DNA from: BOG-908 sp964250925
Lineage (GTDB): Bacteria > Pseudomonadota > Alphaproteobacteria > Acetobacterales > Acetobacteraceae
Assembly: GCA_964250925.1 (NCBI GenBank)
Contig: CAXUHU010000070.1
Span: forward strand, 1 to 18,483
Length of the DNA stretch: 18,483 nt
Direction: 5' to 3'
Every line of letters starts with the position of its first letter. The first letter of the stretch is position 1. The position numbers and the translations under genes are program-made. Below, piece by piece: positions 7,479 through 14,666 of the stretch. The notes beneath the pieces were generated by a model that was not told where the DNA came from, did no database searches, and worked only from the letters and a program-made list of their open reading frames with translations.

Positions 7479-8876
7479 ATGGCCAGACCACTTATCGGAC
7501 GAACCGTCCGCCGCCTGCGAACCGAGCAGAACCTGTCCCAGCAGGCGCTTGCGGCCAGGCTCGGCATCTCGCCCAGTTATCTCAACCTGATCGAGCACGA
7601 CCAGCGCAACGTGACGGCCAGCCTGGTCATCAAGCTGGCCGAGATGCTGCGCGTGGACCTGGCGGCCCTGTCCGGCGCTCAGGAGCGCGAGTTGGAAACC
7701 GGGCTGCGGGAAGCTTTTTCGGACCCGCTGCTGGGCGCCGACCCCATCCCGGATGCCGAGCTGGAGGCGGTGGCCAGCAATCCCAACGCCGCCCGCGGCA
7801 TCCTCTCGCTGTATCGCGCCTGGCGCGTCGCCAACGAGGATGCCAGCGGCCTTGCCTTGCCCTCGGGACGACGCATCCTGCTGCCCAACGAGGAGGCGCG
7901 CGACGTGTTCCACGAGCGCGGCAACTACTTTGCCGAGCTGGAAAGCGCGTCCGAAACCGTGGCGCGGGCGCTGAACACCACGCCGGCCGAGACCAACCAT
8001 GCCATTGCCGAACGCCTGCGCCACCTGCACGGCGTCAGCGTCCGCGTGGGCCCGATGGAAGATGCGCTGCGCCGCTACGAGCCTGAGACGCGCACGCTGA
8101 CCCTGTCGGAGCAATTGCCACGCGAAAGCCGCGGTTTTCACATGGCGTTCCAGATCATCCTGCTGGAAGCCCGCGACATGGTGGAAGCGTTGCTGGCCCG
8201 TATTGGGCCGAGCACGCCCGAAGCCGCCAGCCTGATCCGCATCGGCCTGCTGAACTACGCGGCGGCAGCCCTGCTGATGCCCTACACCGCATTCCTGGAA
8301 GCGTCCCGCCTGCTGCGCCACGACGCCGACGCACTGGCCGCCCGCTTCTGCGTGAGTTTCGAGCAGGCCTGCCATCGCCTCAGCACGCTGCAGAAACCGG
8401 GTGCCCGCGGCATCCCGTTCTTCTTCCTGCGGGTCGACCCTGCCGGCAATGTCAGCAAGCGGTTCTCTGCCGGCGGCTTTCCTTTCGCCCGCTACGGCGG
8501 CAGCTGTCCTCGATGGGTCGTTCACGCCGCCTTCGCCACCCCGGGCACCTTGCGTGTCCAGGTCGCCCAGCTCACCGACGGCGCCACCTTTCTGTGCTTT
8601 GCCCGTTGCATCGAAGGTCCGGCAGCCGCCTGGGGCGAGCCGCCGCCCACCCACGTAATCGCCATGGGCTGCGACGTCGGTCACGCTAGCGAAGTGGTGT
8701 ATGCGGCTGGGTTAAACCTGGAGCAGGCCGCGGTCGGCATCGGATTGTCGTGCCGCCTGTGCGACCGCCAGCACTGCCGAAGCCGCGCATTCCCGCCGCT
8801 CGAGCATCGGCTGGCGCTGGACCCGAACCTGGAAAGCGACAGCCCCTACCGCTTCGAGCCGATGGGGCGGAAGTAG
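7479..8876 (+). CDS. XRE/IrrE-like short-chain acyl regulator (RamB/ScfR/PccR type)
   Basis: A 465-residue transcription regulator. It has an N-terminal XRE helix-turn-helix (about 9-65, with NLSQQALAARLGISPSYLNLIE), a middle region related to the IrrE/ImmA fold, and a C-terminal domain of the DUF2083 type. The usual HExxH metal site of ImmA peptidases is missing (the region reads SRGFHMAFQIILLE), as expected for family members acting as sensors rather than proteases. A cysteine cluster, CRLCDRQHC (Cys425, Cys428, Cys433), followed by RAFPP is characteristic of the C-terminal domain. Relatives such as RamB and PccR control acetate, propionate and glyoxylate genes and respond to acyl-CoA levels. 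Being divergent from aceA makes isocitrate lyase the obvious target. Whether it activates or represses cannot be read. Confidence 0.88.
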   Translation: MARPLIGRTVRRLRTEQNLSQQALAARLGISPSYLNLIEHDQRNVTASLVIKLAEMLRVDLAALSGAQERELETGLREAFSDPLLGADPIPDAELEAVASNPNAARGILSLYRAWRVANEDASGLALPSGRRILLPNEEARDVFHERGNYFAELESASETVARALNTTPAETNHAIAERLRHLHGVSVRVGPMEDALRRYEPETRTLTLSEQLPRESRGFHMAFQIILLEARDMVEALLARIGPSTPEAASLIRIGLLNYAAAALLMPYTAFLEASRLLRHDADALAARFCVSFEQACHRLSTLQKPGARGIPFFFLRVDPAGNVSKRFSAGGFPFARYGGSCPRWVVHAAFATPGTLRVQVAQLTDGATFLCFARCIEGPAAAWGEPPPTHVIAMGCDVGHASEVVYAAGLNLEQAAVGIGLSCRLCDRQHCRSRAFPPLEHRLALDPNLESDSPYRFEPMGRK

Positions 8877-8982
8877 GCCGCTTCACTGGCGCCGCCCGAG
8901 GTGAAATCACGGGTCCGTTACCGATCATCAATGTTTGTCGAGTATTCTGATCCGGAGCCATTCCAGCCGCCGGGGTCGCACG

Positions 8983-10956
8983 ATGCAAGCGTGGGTCATA
9001 CCAATTTGGCCGGGTGAGGGGGGGCTGGCCTGGCCGCACGGTCTGGCCGATGCGTTGGACGCCTGCGCCTGTTTCTGCCTGGGCGGCGCGCTGCTGCTGG
9101 TGCCCGTGGGGCGGCGTCGAACCGGGCGAGCGCCTGCCATCCGGGCCGTGGCCGTACTTGTACTCGCCTGCAGCCTGGCGCACGGAATGGCGCTGACGCA
9201 GCTTCTGCCCCCAGGTTGGGCAGGGCCGGCGGCCGATATGGTCACCGCGCTGCTGTGGGCCGGTGCCGCCTGTGTCGCCTGGCCGCTCTCGTTGCGCATG
9301 GTCGACGCACCCTCGTCGGCGCGGCTGATGGCCATCAATGCCGAGCTTGGCCGCTTGCAGGCCAGTACGGCGGAGAGCAACCGTAGCCTCATGATGGCAG
9401 AACACCTGGCCCAGCTGGGACACTGGCGGGTCAGCCTGCCCGATCGGCAGGTGACATGGTCGGACGAGGTGTTCCGTATCTATGGACTGCACGAGACGGG
9501 TTATCTGCCGAATCTCGATACGGCCATCGACGCCTACGTGCCGGAGGACCGCGAACGGGTTCGCCAAAATTTTGAACGAGTGATCGCCGCCCGCGGGAGC
9601 TACGAGCTCGACGCCAGGATCATGCGGCCGAACGGCGAAATCCGCGAGGTGCGTGCACGCGGCGAAGTTCAGGTCGGCGCCGATGGCGAGCCGGCCTCGG
9701 TCTTCGGCGTGTTCCTCGACATCACCGCGCAAAAACAGGCCGATGCCGAAAAGACCGCCGCCTGCGAGAAGCTGGCTGCCGCCCAGCGCATGGAGACGCT
9801 GGGCCAACTCGCCGGCGGCGTGGCGCACGACGTAAACAACGTGCTGCAAACGATCGCCGTCGCTTCCGGCTTGATCGACCAGCGCGCCGAGCAACCGGCC
9901 GAGGTGCTGCGGCTGAACCGGTTGATTGGCCGAACCACCGATCGGGCCGGCGCGGTCGTCAACCGCCTGCTCGCCTTCGCACGCCGCAGCGAATTGCGGG
10001 CGGCGCATCTGGACGTGAACCCCCTGCTCATCAGCCTGGCGGAAGTGCTGAACCATACGCTGGGCGGCGCAGTCTCGGTAGTACTGCAGATCGACCCCAT
10101 ATCGCCGCATCTTTGGACCGACGCCGGGCAGCTTGAAACGGTGCTGGTCAACCTGGCGACCAACGCCCGCGACGCCATGCCGCTGGGCGGTACTATCACC
10201 CTGGCAGCCTCGGTGGAGTGGTGCGATTCACGCACACCGCATCACCGAGGGCTGGGGCCTGGCAGCTACGTCCGTCTGAGCGTCACCGACGAGGGCACCG
10301 GAATGGACGAAGCTACCCTGGCCCGTGCGGTAGAGCCGTTCTACACCACCAAGGCGCGCGGCAAGGGCACCGGGCTAGGCCTATCGATGGCCAGCGGCTT
10401 TGCCGCACAATCCGGCGGCCTGCTCAGTTTGCAAAGCAGGGTCGGGGTCGGTACCTCCGTCACCATCTGGCTCCCGCAGAAACCGACGCACGCCCAAGCC
10501 GATGCGGCGACTTCAGCCGGCGTCGGCCGGCTGGCGATCCTGCCGCAAACCTTCGTGCTCCTCGTCGATGACGAGCCGATCCTGCGCGAACTGGTGGCCG
10601 AAGAACTGGCCGAACGCGGCTTTGCCGTCTTGCAGGCGAGCGGTGCCCAGGCCGCGCTGGAGCTGTTCGCGGCCGGCGAGACGGTCGATCTGCTGGTCAC
10701 CGACCTTAGCATGCCGGGCATGGACGGAGTCAGCCTCATCGAGGCCGCACAGCGGCACCGCACCGGGCTGCCGGCCATACTCCTGACGGGCCACGCCCAC
10801 GACAACGCGCGCCTGTCCGCCCACGGTGCCGCCGATTGCAAGTACACACTGCTGACCAAGCCGATCCGGGCGAGCGAACTGGCAGCCCATGTCGTCCGAC
10901 TGCTCGGCACCGCGCCGCCCGCTCCGGCTCTCGCCATGGCGGACGCTGACCGATGA
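8983..10956 (+). CDS. hybrid sensor histidine kinase with ethylene-receptor-like three-helix N-terminus, PAS and receiver domains
   Basis: A membrane hybrid kinase of 657 residues. The N-terminal part holds three hydrophobic helices (about 22-42, 53-75, 83-103) and resembles the sensor domain of plant ETR1 and its bacterial relatives, including a CxxxH (Cys63, His67) and Asp23. A PAS domain (about 136-262) follows. The phosphoacceptor box GGVAHDVNN has His282. The ATPase domain (about 383-490) shows NLATNARDAM, DEGTGM and GKGTGLGL. The C-terminal receiver (about 524-640) has Asp529/Asp530, acceptor Asp574 and Lys626. The frame extends upstream to TTG 8935; I prefer ATG 8983, though its ribosome binding site is weak. 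No partner regulator or Hpt gene is adjacent, so output is unknown. The ligand is also unknown. Confidence 0.88.
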   Translation: MQAWVIPIWPGEGGLAWPHGLADALDACACFCLGGALLLVPVGRRRTGRAPAIRAVAVLVLACSLAHGMALTQLLPPGWAGPAADMVTALLWAGAACVAWPLSLRMVDAPSSARLMAINAELGRLQASTAESNRSLMMAEHLAQLGHWRVSLPDRQVTWSDEVFRIYGLHETGYLPNLDTAIDAYVPEDRERVRQNFERVIAARGSYELDARIMRPNGEIREVRARGEVQVGADGEPASVFGVFLDITAQKQADAEKTAACEKLAAAQRMETLGQLAGGVAHDVNNVLQTIAVASGLIDQRAEQPAEVLRLNRLIGRTTDRAGAVVNRLLAFARRSELRAAHLDVNPLLISLAEVLNHTLGGAVSVVLQIDPISPHLWTDAGQLETVLVNLATNARDAMPLGGTITLAASVEWCDSRTPHHRGLGPGSYVRLSVTDEGTGMDEATLARAVEPFYTTKARGKGTGLGLSMASGFAAQSGGLLSLQSRVGVGTSVTIWLPQKPTHAQADAATSAGVGRLAILPQTFVLLVDDEPILRELVAEELAERGFAVLQASGAQAALELFAAGETVDLLVTDLSMPGMDGVSLIEAAQRHRTGLPAILLTGHAHDNARLSAHGAADCKYTLLTKPIRASELAAHVVRLLGTAPPAPALAMADADR

Positions 10957-11045
10957 CGGCGTGATTGCCACAACTCTGCAGCAACGCTTGACTTTACGCA
11001 CCATGCTGGCAGAACGGCGGCCTACCCGGTCATCATTGTGATCCG

Positions 11046-11101
11046 GTCCCCGCCTTATGCGGGGGCAACGCCGCCCCGCGAGTGTTCGCGCAGCGGCGCT
11101 T
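11046..11101 (+). promoter_or_regulatory. two adjacent strong hairpins in the leader of ffh
   Basis: Hairpin 1: CCCCGC (11048-11053) pairs with GCGGGG (11059-11064) around CTTAT, extendable by a GU and a GC pair to 11046/11066. Only AA separates it from hairpin 2, where CGCCGC (11069-11074) pairs with GCGGCG (11093-11098), and inside it CGCGA (11077-11081) pairs with TCGCG (11086-11090) around GTGT, leaving a 2x2 internal loop. No T run follows either stem. The GGAGGA of ffh begins nine bases after the structure. It is either a structured leader or a processed RNA; it does not resemble SRP RNA itself. Confidence 0.5.
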
Positions 11102-11125
11102 GGCTCGTTGGAGGACTCGCAACCC

Positions 11126-12508
11126 ATGTTCGACGCGCTGTCGGACAAACTGACCGGCATCTTCGACGGCCTTCGCAAGCGCGGGGCGCTGAGCGAGGGA
11201 GATGTGACCGAGGCGCTGCGCGAGGTGCGGCTGGCCATGCTAGACGCCGACGTGGCGCTGCCGGTGGTCAAGGACTTCGTGGCAAAGGTGCGGGAGCGTG
11301 CCATCGGCGCCGAGGTGCTCTCGGCGGTGTCTCCCGGCCAGCAGGTCGCCAAGATCGTCAACGACGTGTTGGTGGAGGCTCTGGGCGGTGCGGGCGCAGT
11401 GCCGCTGAACCTGGCATCCGCGCCGCCGGTGCCGATCTTGATGGTGGGCCTGCAAGGATCGGGCAAGACGACCACGTCCGGCAAATTGGCGTTGCGGCTG
11501 ACCAGCCGCGAGCGCCGACGCGTGCTGCTCGCCAGCCTGGACACGCAGCGCCCTGCCGCCCAGCTTCAACTGGCACAGTTGGCCGAGCGCGCCGGCGTGG
11601 CCAGCCTGCCGATCGTCGCCGGCCAGACCCCGGTGCAGATCGCCCGCCGCGCCATGGAGACGGGCAGGCGCGAAGGCTACGACGTGGTGATCCTGGACAC
11701 CGCCGGCCGCCTGTCGATCGACCAGGCGCTGATGAACGAGGTTCGCGAGATACGCGAGGCCACGAACCCGGTCGAAACCCTGCTCGTCGTCGACGCGATG
11801 ACCGGCCAGGACGCGGTGCAGACGGCACGCGCCTTCAACGACACCGTCGGCGTGACCGGCATCGTGCTGACGCGCATGGATGGCGATGCGCGCGGCGGCG
11901 CCGCCCTCTCCATGCGCCAGGTCACCGGGGCGCCTATCAAGTTCTCCGGCAGCGGCGAGAAGATCGATGCTCTCGAGGAGTTCCACCCGGAGCGCGTGGC
12001 CGGCCGCATCCTGGGCCTGGGCGACATCGTGGGTCTGGTCGAACGCGCGTCCGAGACGCTCGACCAGGACGAGGCGGAGAAGCTCGCCAAGAAGATGATG
12101 CGCGGCGTCTTCACCCTGGACGATTACGCTGCCCAGCTCAAGCAGATCAGCAAGATGGGCTCTATCAGCAACATCCTGGGCATGCTGCCCGGCATGGGCC
12201 AGATGAAGCAGAAGATCGAGGACGCCAACATCGATACCTCGGTGTTCAAGCGTCAGCAGGCGATCATCGGCTCCATGACCATCAAGGAGCGGCGCGCCCC
12301 CGAGATCATCAAGGCCAGCCGCAAGAAGCGCATCGCCGCCGGCTCCGGCACCAGCGTGCAGGACATCAACAAGCTGCTGAAGCAGTTCGACGACATGGCG
12401 ACGATGATGAAACGCATGGGCAAGTTGGGCCAGAAGGGCCTGATGCGCCAAGGCATCGGCGCGCTGATGCCCAAGGGCATGCAGCAGCAACGGCCGCGCG
12501 GTTACTAA
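11126..12508 (+). CDS. ffh: signal recognition particle protein Ffh
   Basis: The 460-residue SRP GTPase that binds 4.5S RNA and signal peptides of nascent inner-membrane proteins and delivers ribosomes to FtsY. Domains in order: the helical N domain (1-90); the G domain with GLQGSGKTT (108-116, Lys114), DTQRPAAQLQL, DTAGR (from Asp191) and TRMD (249-252); and the Met-rich M domain with ISNILGMLPGMGQM and the RNA-binding GSMTIKERRAPEII...SGTSVQDIN region. Length is normal. The open frame extends upstream, but ATG 11126 matches the family start and has GGAGGA at 11110-11115. It heads the rpsP-rimM-trmD-rplS cluster, and a strongly structured leader precedes it. Confidence 0.97.
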   Translation: MFDALSDKLTGIFDGLRKRGALSEGDVTEALREVRLAMLDADVALPVVKDFVAKVRERAIGAEVLSAVSPGQQVAKIVNDVLVEALGGAGAVPLNLASAPPVPILMVGLQGSGKTTTSGKLALRLTSRERRRVLLASLDTQRPAAQLQLAQLAERAGVASLPIVAGQTPVQIARRAMETGRREGYDVVILDTAGRLSIDQALMNEVREIREATNPVETLLVVDAMTGQDAVQTARAFNDTVGVTGIVLTRMDGDARGGAALSMRQVTGAPIKFSGSGEKIDALEEFHPERVAGRILGLGDIVGLVERASETLDQDEAEKLAKKMMRGVFTLDDYAAQLKQISKMGSISNILGMLPGMGQMKQKIEDANIDTSVFKRQQAIIGSMTIKERRAPEIIKASRKKRIAAGSGTSVQDINKLLKQFDDMATMMKRMGKLGQKGLMRQGIGALMPKGMQQQRPRGY

Positions 12509-12549
12509 CCCTTCCGACATCTGTAAACTGACGACTGGAAACAGACTTC

Positions 12550-12891
12550 ATGAGCCTTAAAATCCGCCTCGCCCGTGCCGGCGCCAAGAAGCGCCCGTAC
12601 TATCACATCGTCATCGCCGATAGCCGCTCGCCCCGAGACGGCCGCTTCATCGAGAAGGTGGGAAGCTACAACCCGATGTTGCCGGCCGAGCACGAGGAGC
12701 GGATCCGCCTGTTTCAGGAGCGTATCAAGCACTGGTTGAGCGAAGGTGCGGTCGCGACCGACCGCGTTGCAAAGTTCCTTGGCAATGCGGGCCTGATGGC
12801 CAAGCCGGCGTATCGCGAACAGCCGATCCAGTCCGCTCCGAAAAAGAAGGCACAGGACCGTGCGAAGGCTGCCGCGGCGGCAGCGGGCTAG
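12550..12891 (+). CDS. rpsP: 30S ribosomal protein S16
   Basis: A 113-residue S16. The conserved core MSLKIRLARAGAKKRPYYHI and SPRDGRFIEKVGSYNP is intact; S16 binds the 5' domain of 16S rRNA and stabilises early 30S assembly. The protein is longer than the E. coli protein (82 residues) because of a Lys/Ala-rich basic tail (about 90-113), which is common in alphaproteobacteria. It starts 41 bases after ffh in a gap without visible terminator, so it is probably cotranscribed. The ribosome binding site is poor (GGAA about ten bases upstream). Confidence 0.97.
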   Translation: MSLKIRLARAGAKKRPYYHIVIADSRSPRDGRFIEKVGSYNPMLPAEHEERIRLFQERIKHWLSEGAVATDRVAKFLGNAGLMAKPAYREQPIQSAPKKKAQDRAKAAAAAAG

Positions 12892-12893
12892 CG

Positions 12894-13415
12894 GTGCCGC
12901 AGCCGCGCATCCTGATGGGCGTGGTGGGCCGGCCGCATGGGGTGCGGGGGCTGGTGCGCGTGCACAGCTACACGGCCGAACCATCCGACCTGGCGCGTTA
13001 CAACCCGCTGCTGGACGATGCCGGCCGGTCATGGTCGCTCGCCTGGCGCGGCGAGGGCGTGGCGGAGCTGCGCGATAGCGGCGGCCGCGCGGTGGCAGAC
13101 CGCACGCAGGCCGAGCGCCTGGTGAACATGCGGCTGCATGTCGAACGAGACCGCCTTCCCGCGCCGGACGGCGAGGAGTTCTATCTCATCGACCTGGTCG
13201 GGCTGCAGGCGTACGACGCTGCCGGCCAGCCGCTTGGCCAGGTATCGGCCGTGCACGATTACGGCGCCGGCACCAGCCTGGAAATCGAACGCGCCGGAGC
13301 GGCCGCGCTGCTGGTGCCCTTCACCCGCGCCGCCGTGCCGCATGTCGACGTCGCCAGCGGGTTGCTGACCGTGGTACCTCCCGCCGAAATCGCGCTGGGC
13401 GAGGCGGCCGCATGA
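12894..13415 (+). CDS. rimM: ribosome maturation factor RimM
   Basis: A 173-residue RimM, an accessory factor that binds S19 and helps mature the 3' domain of the 30S head. The N-terminal domain begins with the hallmark MGVVGRPHGVRGLVRV (8-23). The second half is a PRC-barrel domain that includes EEFYLIDLVGL (94-104) and GQPLGQVSAVHDYGAG. The start is GTG, two bases after the rpsP stop; the stop overlaps trmD by four bases (ATGA). This is the classical rpsP-rimM-trmD-rplS order, consistent with stoichiometric but attenuated expression. Length is usual. Confidence 0.95.
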   Translation: MPQPRILMGVVGRPHGVRGLVRVHSYTAEPSDLARYNPLLDDAGRSWSLAWRGEGVAELRDSGGRAVADRTQAERLVNMRLHVERDRLPAPDGEEFYLIDLVGLQAYDAAGQPLGQVSAVHDYGAGTSLEIERAGAAALLVPFTRAAVPHVDVASGLLTVVPPAEIALGEAAA

Positions 13416-14140
13416 CCTGGCGGGCCACCGTGCTGACCCTGTTTCCGGAGATGTTTCCGGGTCCGCTCGGCCGGTCGCTGGCCGGCCGGGCGCTGGCCGC
13501 CGGACTGTGGTCGCTGGAAGCGCGCGACATACGTGCGGCCAGCAGCGACCGCAACGGCCGTGTGGACGATACGCCCTTCGGCGGCGGTGCGGGCATGGTG
13601 CTTCGCCCCGACGTGGTCGGCGATGCCGTGGCCCATGCCGGCACAGGCCGCGCGCTGGTCTTTTTGACCCCGCGCGGCCGCCGCTTCACCCAGGCCGATG
13701 CTCAGCGCATGGCCGCCGGCCCTGGGGTTGTGCTGCTCTGCGGGCGCTACGAGGGGATCGATCAGCGTGTGATCGAGGCCAGCGGCGCAGAGGAGATCAG
13801 CGTCGGCGACTACGTGCTCTCAGGCGGCGAGCTGCCGGCCATGATGGTTCTGGACGCCGTCATCCGCCTGCTGCCCGGCGTGATGGGCGCGGCCGACAGC
13901 GCCACCGAGGAGAGTTTTGCCGCTGGTCTGCTGGAATATCCGCATTACACCCGCCCTGCCGAGTGGCGCGGCCACGCCGTGCCGCCGGTGCTGCTCAGCG
14001 GGAACCATGCCGCTATCCGCGCGTGGCGCCTGGCCGAGGCGGAGCGCATCACACGCGATCGCCGCCCCGATCTATGGGCGGCCTATAGCGACGCCGGGCG
14101 GCCAGACGGCACGTCTGCGCCAGCCCCCGCCGCCCCTTAA
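13412..14140 (+). CDS. trmD: tRNA (guanine-37-N1)-methyltransferase TrmD
   Basis: A 242-residue SPOUT methyltransferase that uses S-adenosylmethionine to form m1G37 next to the anticodon, preventing frameshifts. The trefoil-knot motifs are clear: FGGGAGMVLRP (57-66), CGRYEGID (110-117) and SVGDYVLSGGE (130-140). The position corresponding to the catalytic Asp169 of E. coli and H. influenzae (in EDSF) is Glu167 here, in ATEESF; the surrounding GLLEYPHYTRP is intact, so the enzyme is probably active with the Glu variant. The start overlaps the rimM stop. The tail after about 225 is Pro/Ala-rich and not conserved. Confidence 0.96.
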   Translation: MTWRATVLTLFPEMFPGPLGRSLAGRALAAGLWSLEARDIRAASSDRNGRVDDTPFGGGAGMVLRPDVVGDAVAHAGTGRALVFLTPRGRRFTQADAQRMAAGPGVVLLCGRYEGIDQRVIEASGAEEISVGDYVLSGGELPAMMVLDAVIRLLPGVMGAADSATEESFAAGLLEYPHYTRPAEWRGHAVPPVLLSGNHAAIRAWRLAEAERITRDRRPDLWAAYSDAGRPDGTSAPAPAAP

Positions 14141-14162
14141 GTCAGTCGAGAGAGGACATCCC

Positions 14163-14546
14163 ATGAACATCCTGCAAACCTTCGAGGCCGAGGAAGTGGC
14201 TCGCCTGACCGCCACCCGCGCGGTGCCCCGTTTCGCCCCTGGCGACACGGTGAAGGTTTCCGTCAAGGTGGTGGAAGGCGAGCGCACCCGCGTGCAGGCC
14301 TATGAGGGCGTGGTGATCGCCCGCAGCAACCGTGGCCTGAACAGCAGCTTCACCGTGCGCAAAATCAGCTACGGCGAGGGCGTAGAACGCGTCTTTCCGC
14401 TGTACTCGCCTCAGATTGCCGAAATCGACGTGATCCGACGCGGCGATGTTCGGCGCGCCAAGCTGTATTACCTACGTGGGCGCCGTGGAAAGTCGGCGCG
14501 CATCGCCGAGAAGGCGCGCGAGACGCCGTCCGCGGCGGCCGAGTGA
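14163..14546 (+). CDS. rplS: 50S ribosomal protein L19
   Basis: A 127-residue L19, located at the 30S-50S interface and contributing to bridge formation. The sequence has the family features FAPGDTVKVSVKVVEG, RVQAYEGVVIAR, SSFTVRKISYGEGVERVFPLYSP and KLYYLRGRRGKSARI. ATG 14163 is preceded by a good AGAGAGGA at eight bases, better than those of the upstream genes, as expected for an abundant ribosomal protein. A short Ala/Glu-rich tail extends it slightly beyond E. coli L19 (115). It is the last gene of the ffh cluster and is followed by the palindromic element at 14555-14624. Confidence 0.97.
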   Translation: MNILQTFEAEEVARLTATRAVPRFAPGDTVKVSVKVVEGERTRVQAYEGVVIARSNRGLNSSFTVRKISYGEGVERVFPLYSPQIAEIDVIRRGDVRRAKLYYLRGRRGKSARIAEKARETPSAAAE

Positions 14547-14554
14547 CGCCAGAA

Positions 14555-14624
14555 GCTCTGCCCCTGGATCCCCGCCAAGAACAGGTTCTAAGGACGTGTC
14601 CTTAGCGGGCTTCAGAGGCAGAGC
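14555..14624. repeat. multi-armed palindromic element between rplS and leuC
   Basis: The outer arms GCTCTGCC (14555-14562) and GGCAGAGC (14617-14624) pair perfectly. Inside, CCCGC (14571-14575) pairs with GCGGG (14605-14609). Within that lie two small hairpins, AGAAC/GTTCT (14578-14589) and CTAAGGAC/GTCCTTAG (14588-14605), which share two bases and so partly exclude each other. The layered symmetry and the bracketing CCCCTGG words look like a dispersed REP-like element of Acetobacteraceae-type genomes. It may also terminate the rplS transcript or shield its 3' end. Confidence 0.6.
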
Positions 14625-14666
14625 CCCTGGCCTTGGCTTTCTTACCCACCGGGAGGCTCGCGCCGC

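Noticed and set aside
8898..8917. Short dyad GTGA-AA-TCAC after the regulator stop as a terminator
   Set aside because: The stem is only four pairs, extendable only through a bulge, and has no T run; too weak to list.
7392..10110. Two long minus-strand frames opposite the regulator and the hybrid kinase
   Set aside because: Both plus-strand genes have intact domains; the antisense frames show no recognisable motif or ribosome binding site.
10988..11016. TTGACT as a -35 element for ffh
   Set aside because: No acceptable -10 hexamer is found at 16-18 bases; the sequence there is AGAACG-like.
11046..11101. Idea that the ffh leader hairpins are the 4.5S SRP RNA
   Set aside because: The conserved SRP RNA helix 8 features (GGAA tetraloop with its AGCAGCCA-type internal loop) are absent.
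11240..12520. Long minus-strand frame opposite ffh and a second long plus-strand frame (11038-12531) over ffh
   Set aside because: Ffh motifs are complete in the chosen frame; the others are low-complexity shadows.
12519..12527. A further CTGTAAA upstream of rpsP
   Set aside because: A single heptamer without repetition is expected by chance and has no contextual link to the aceA regulator.
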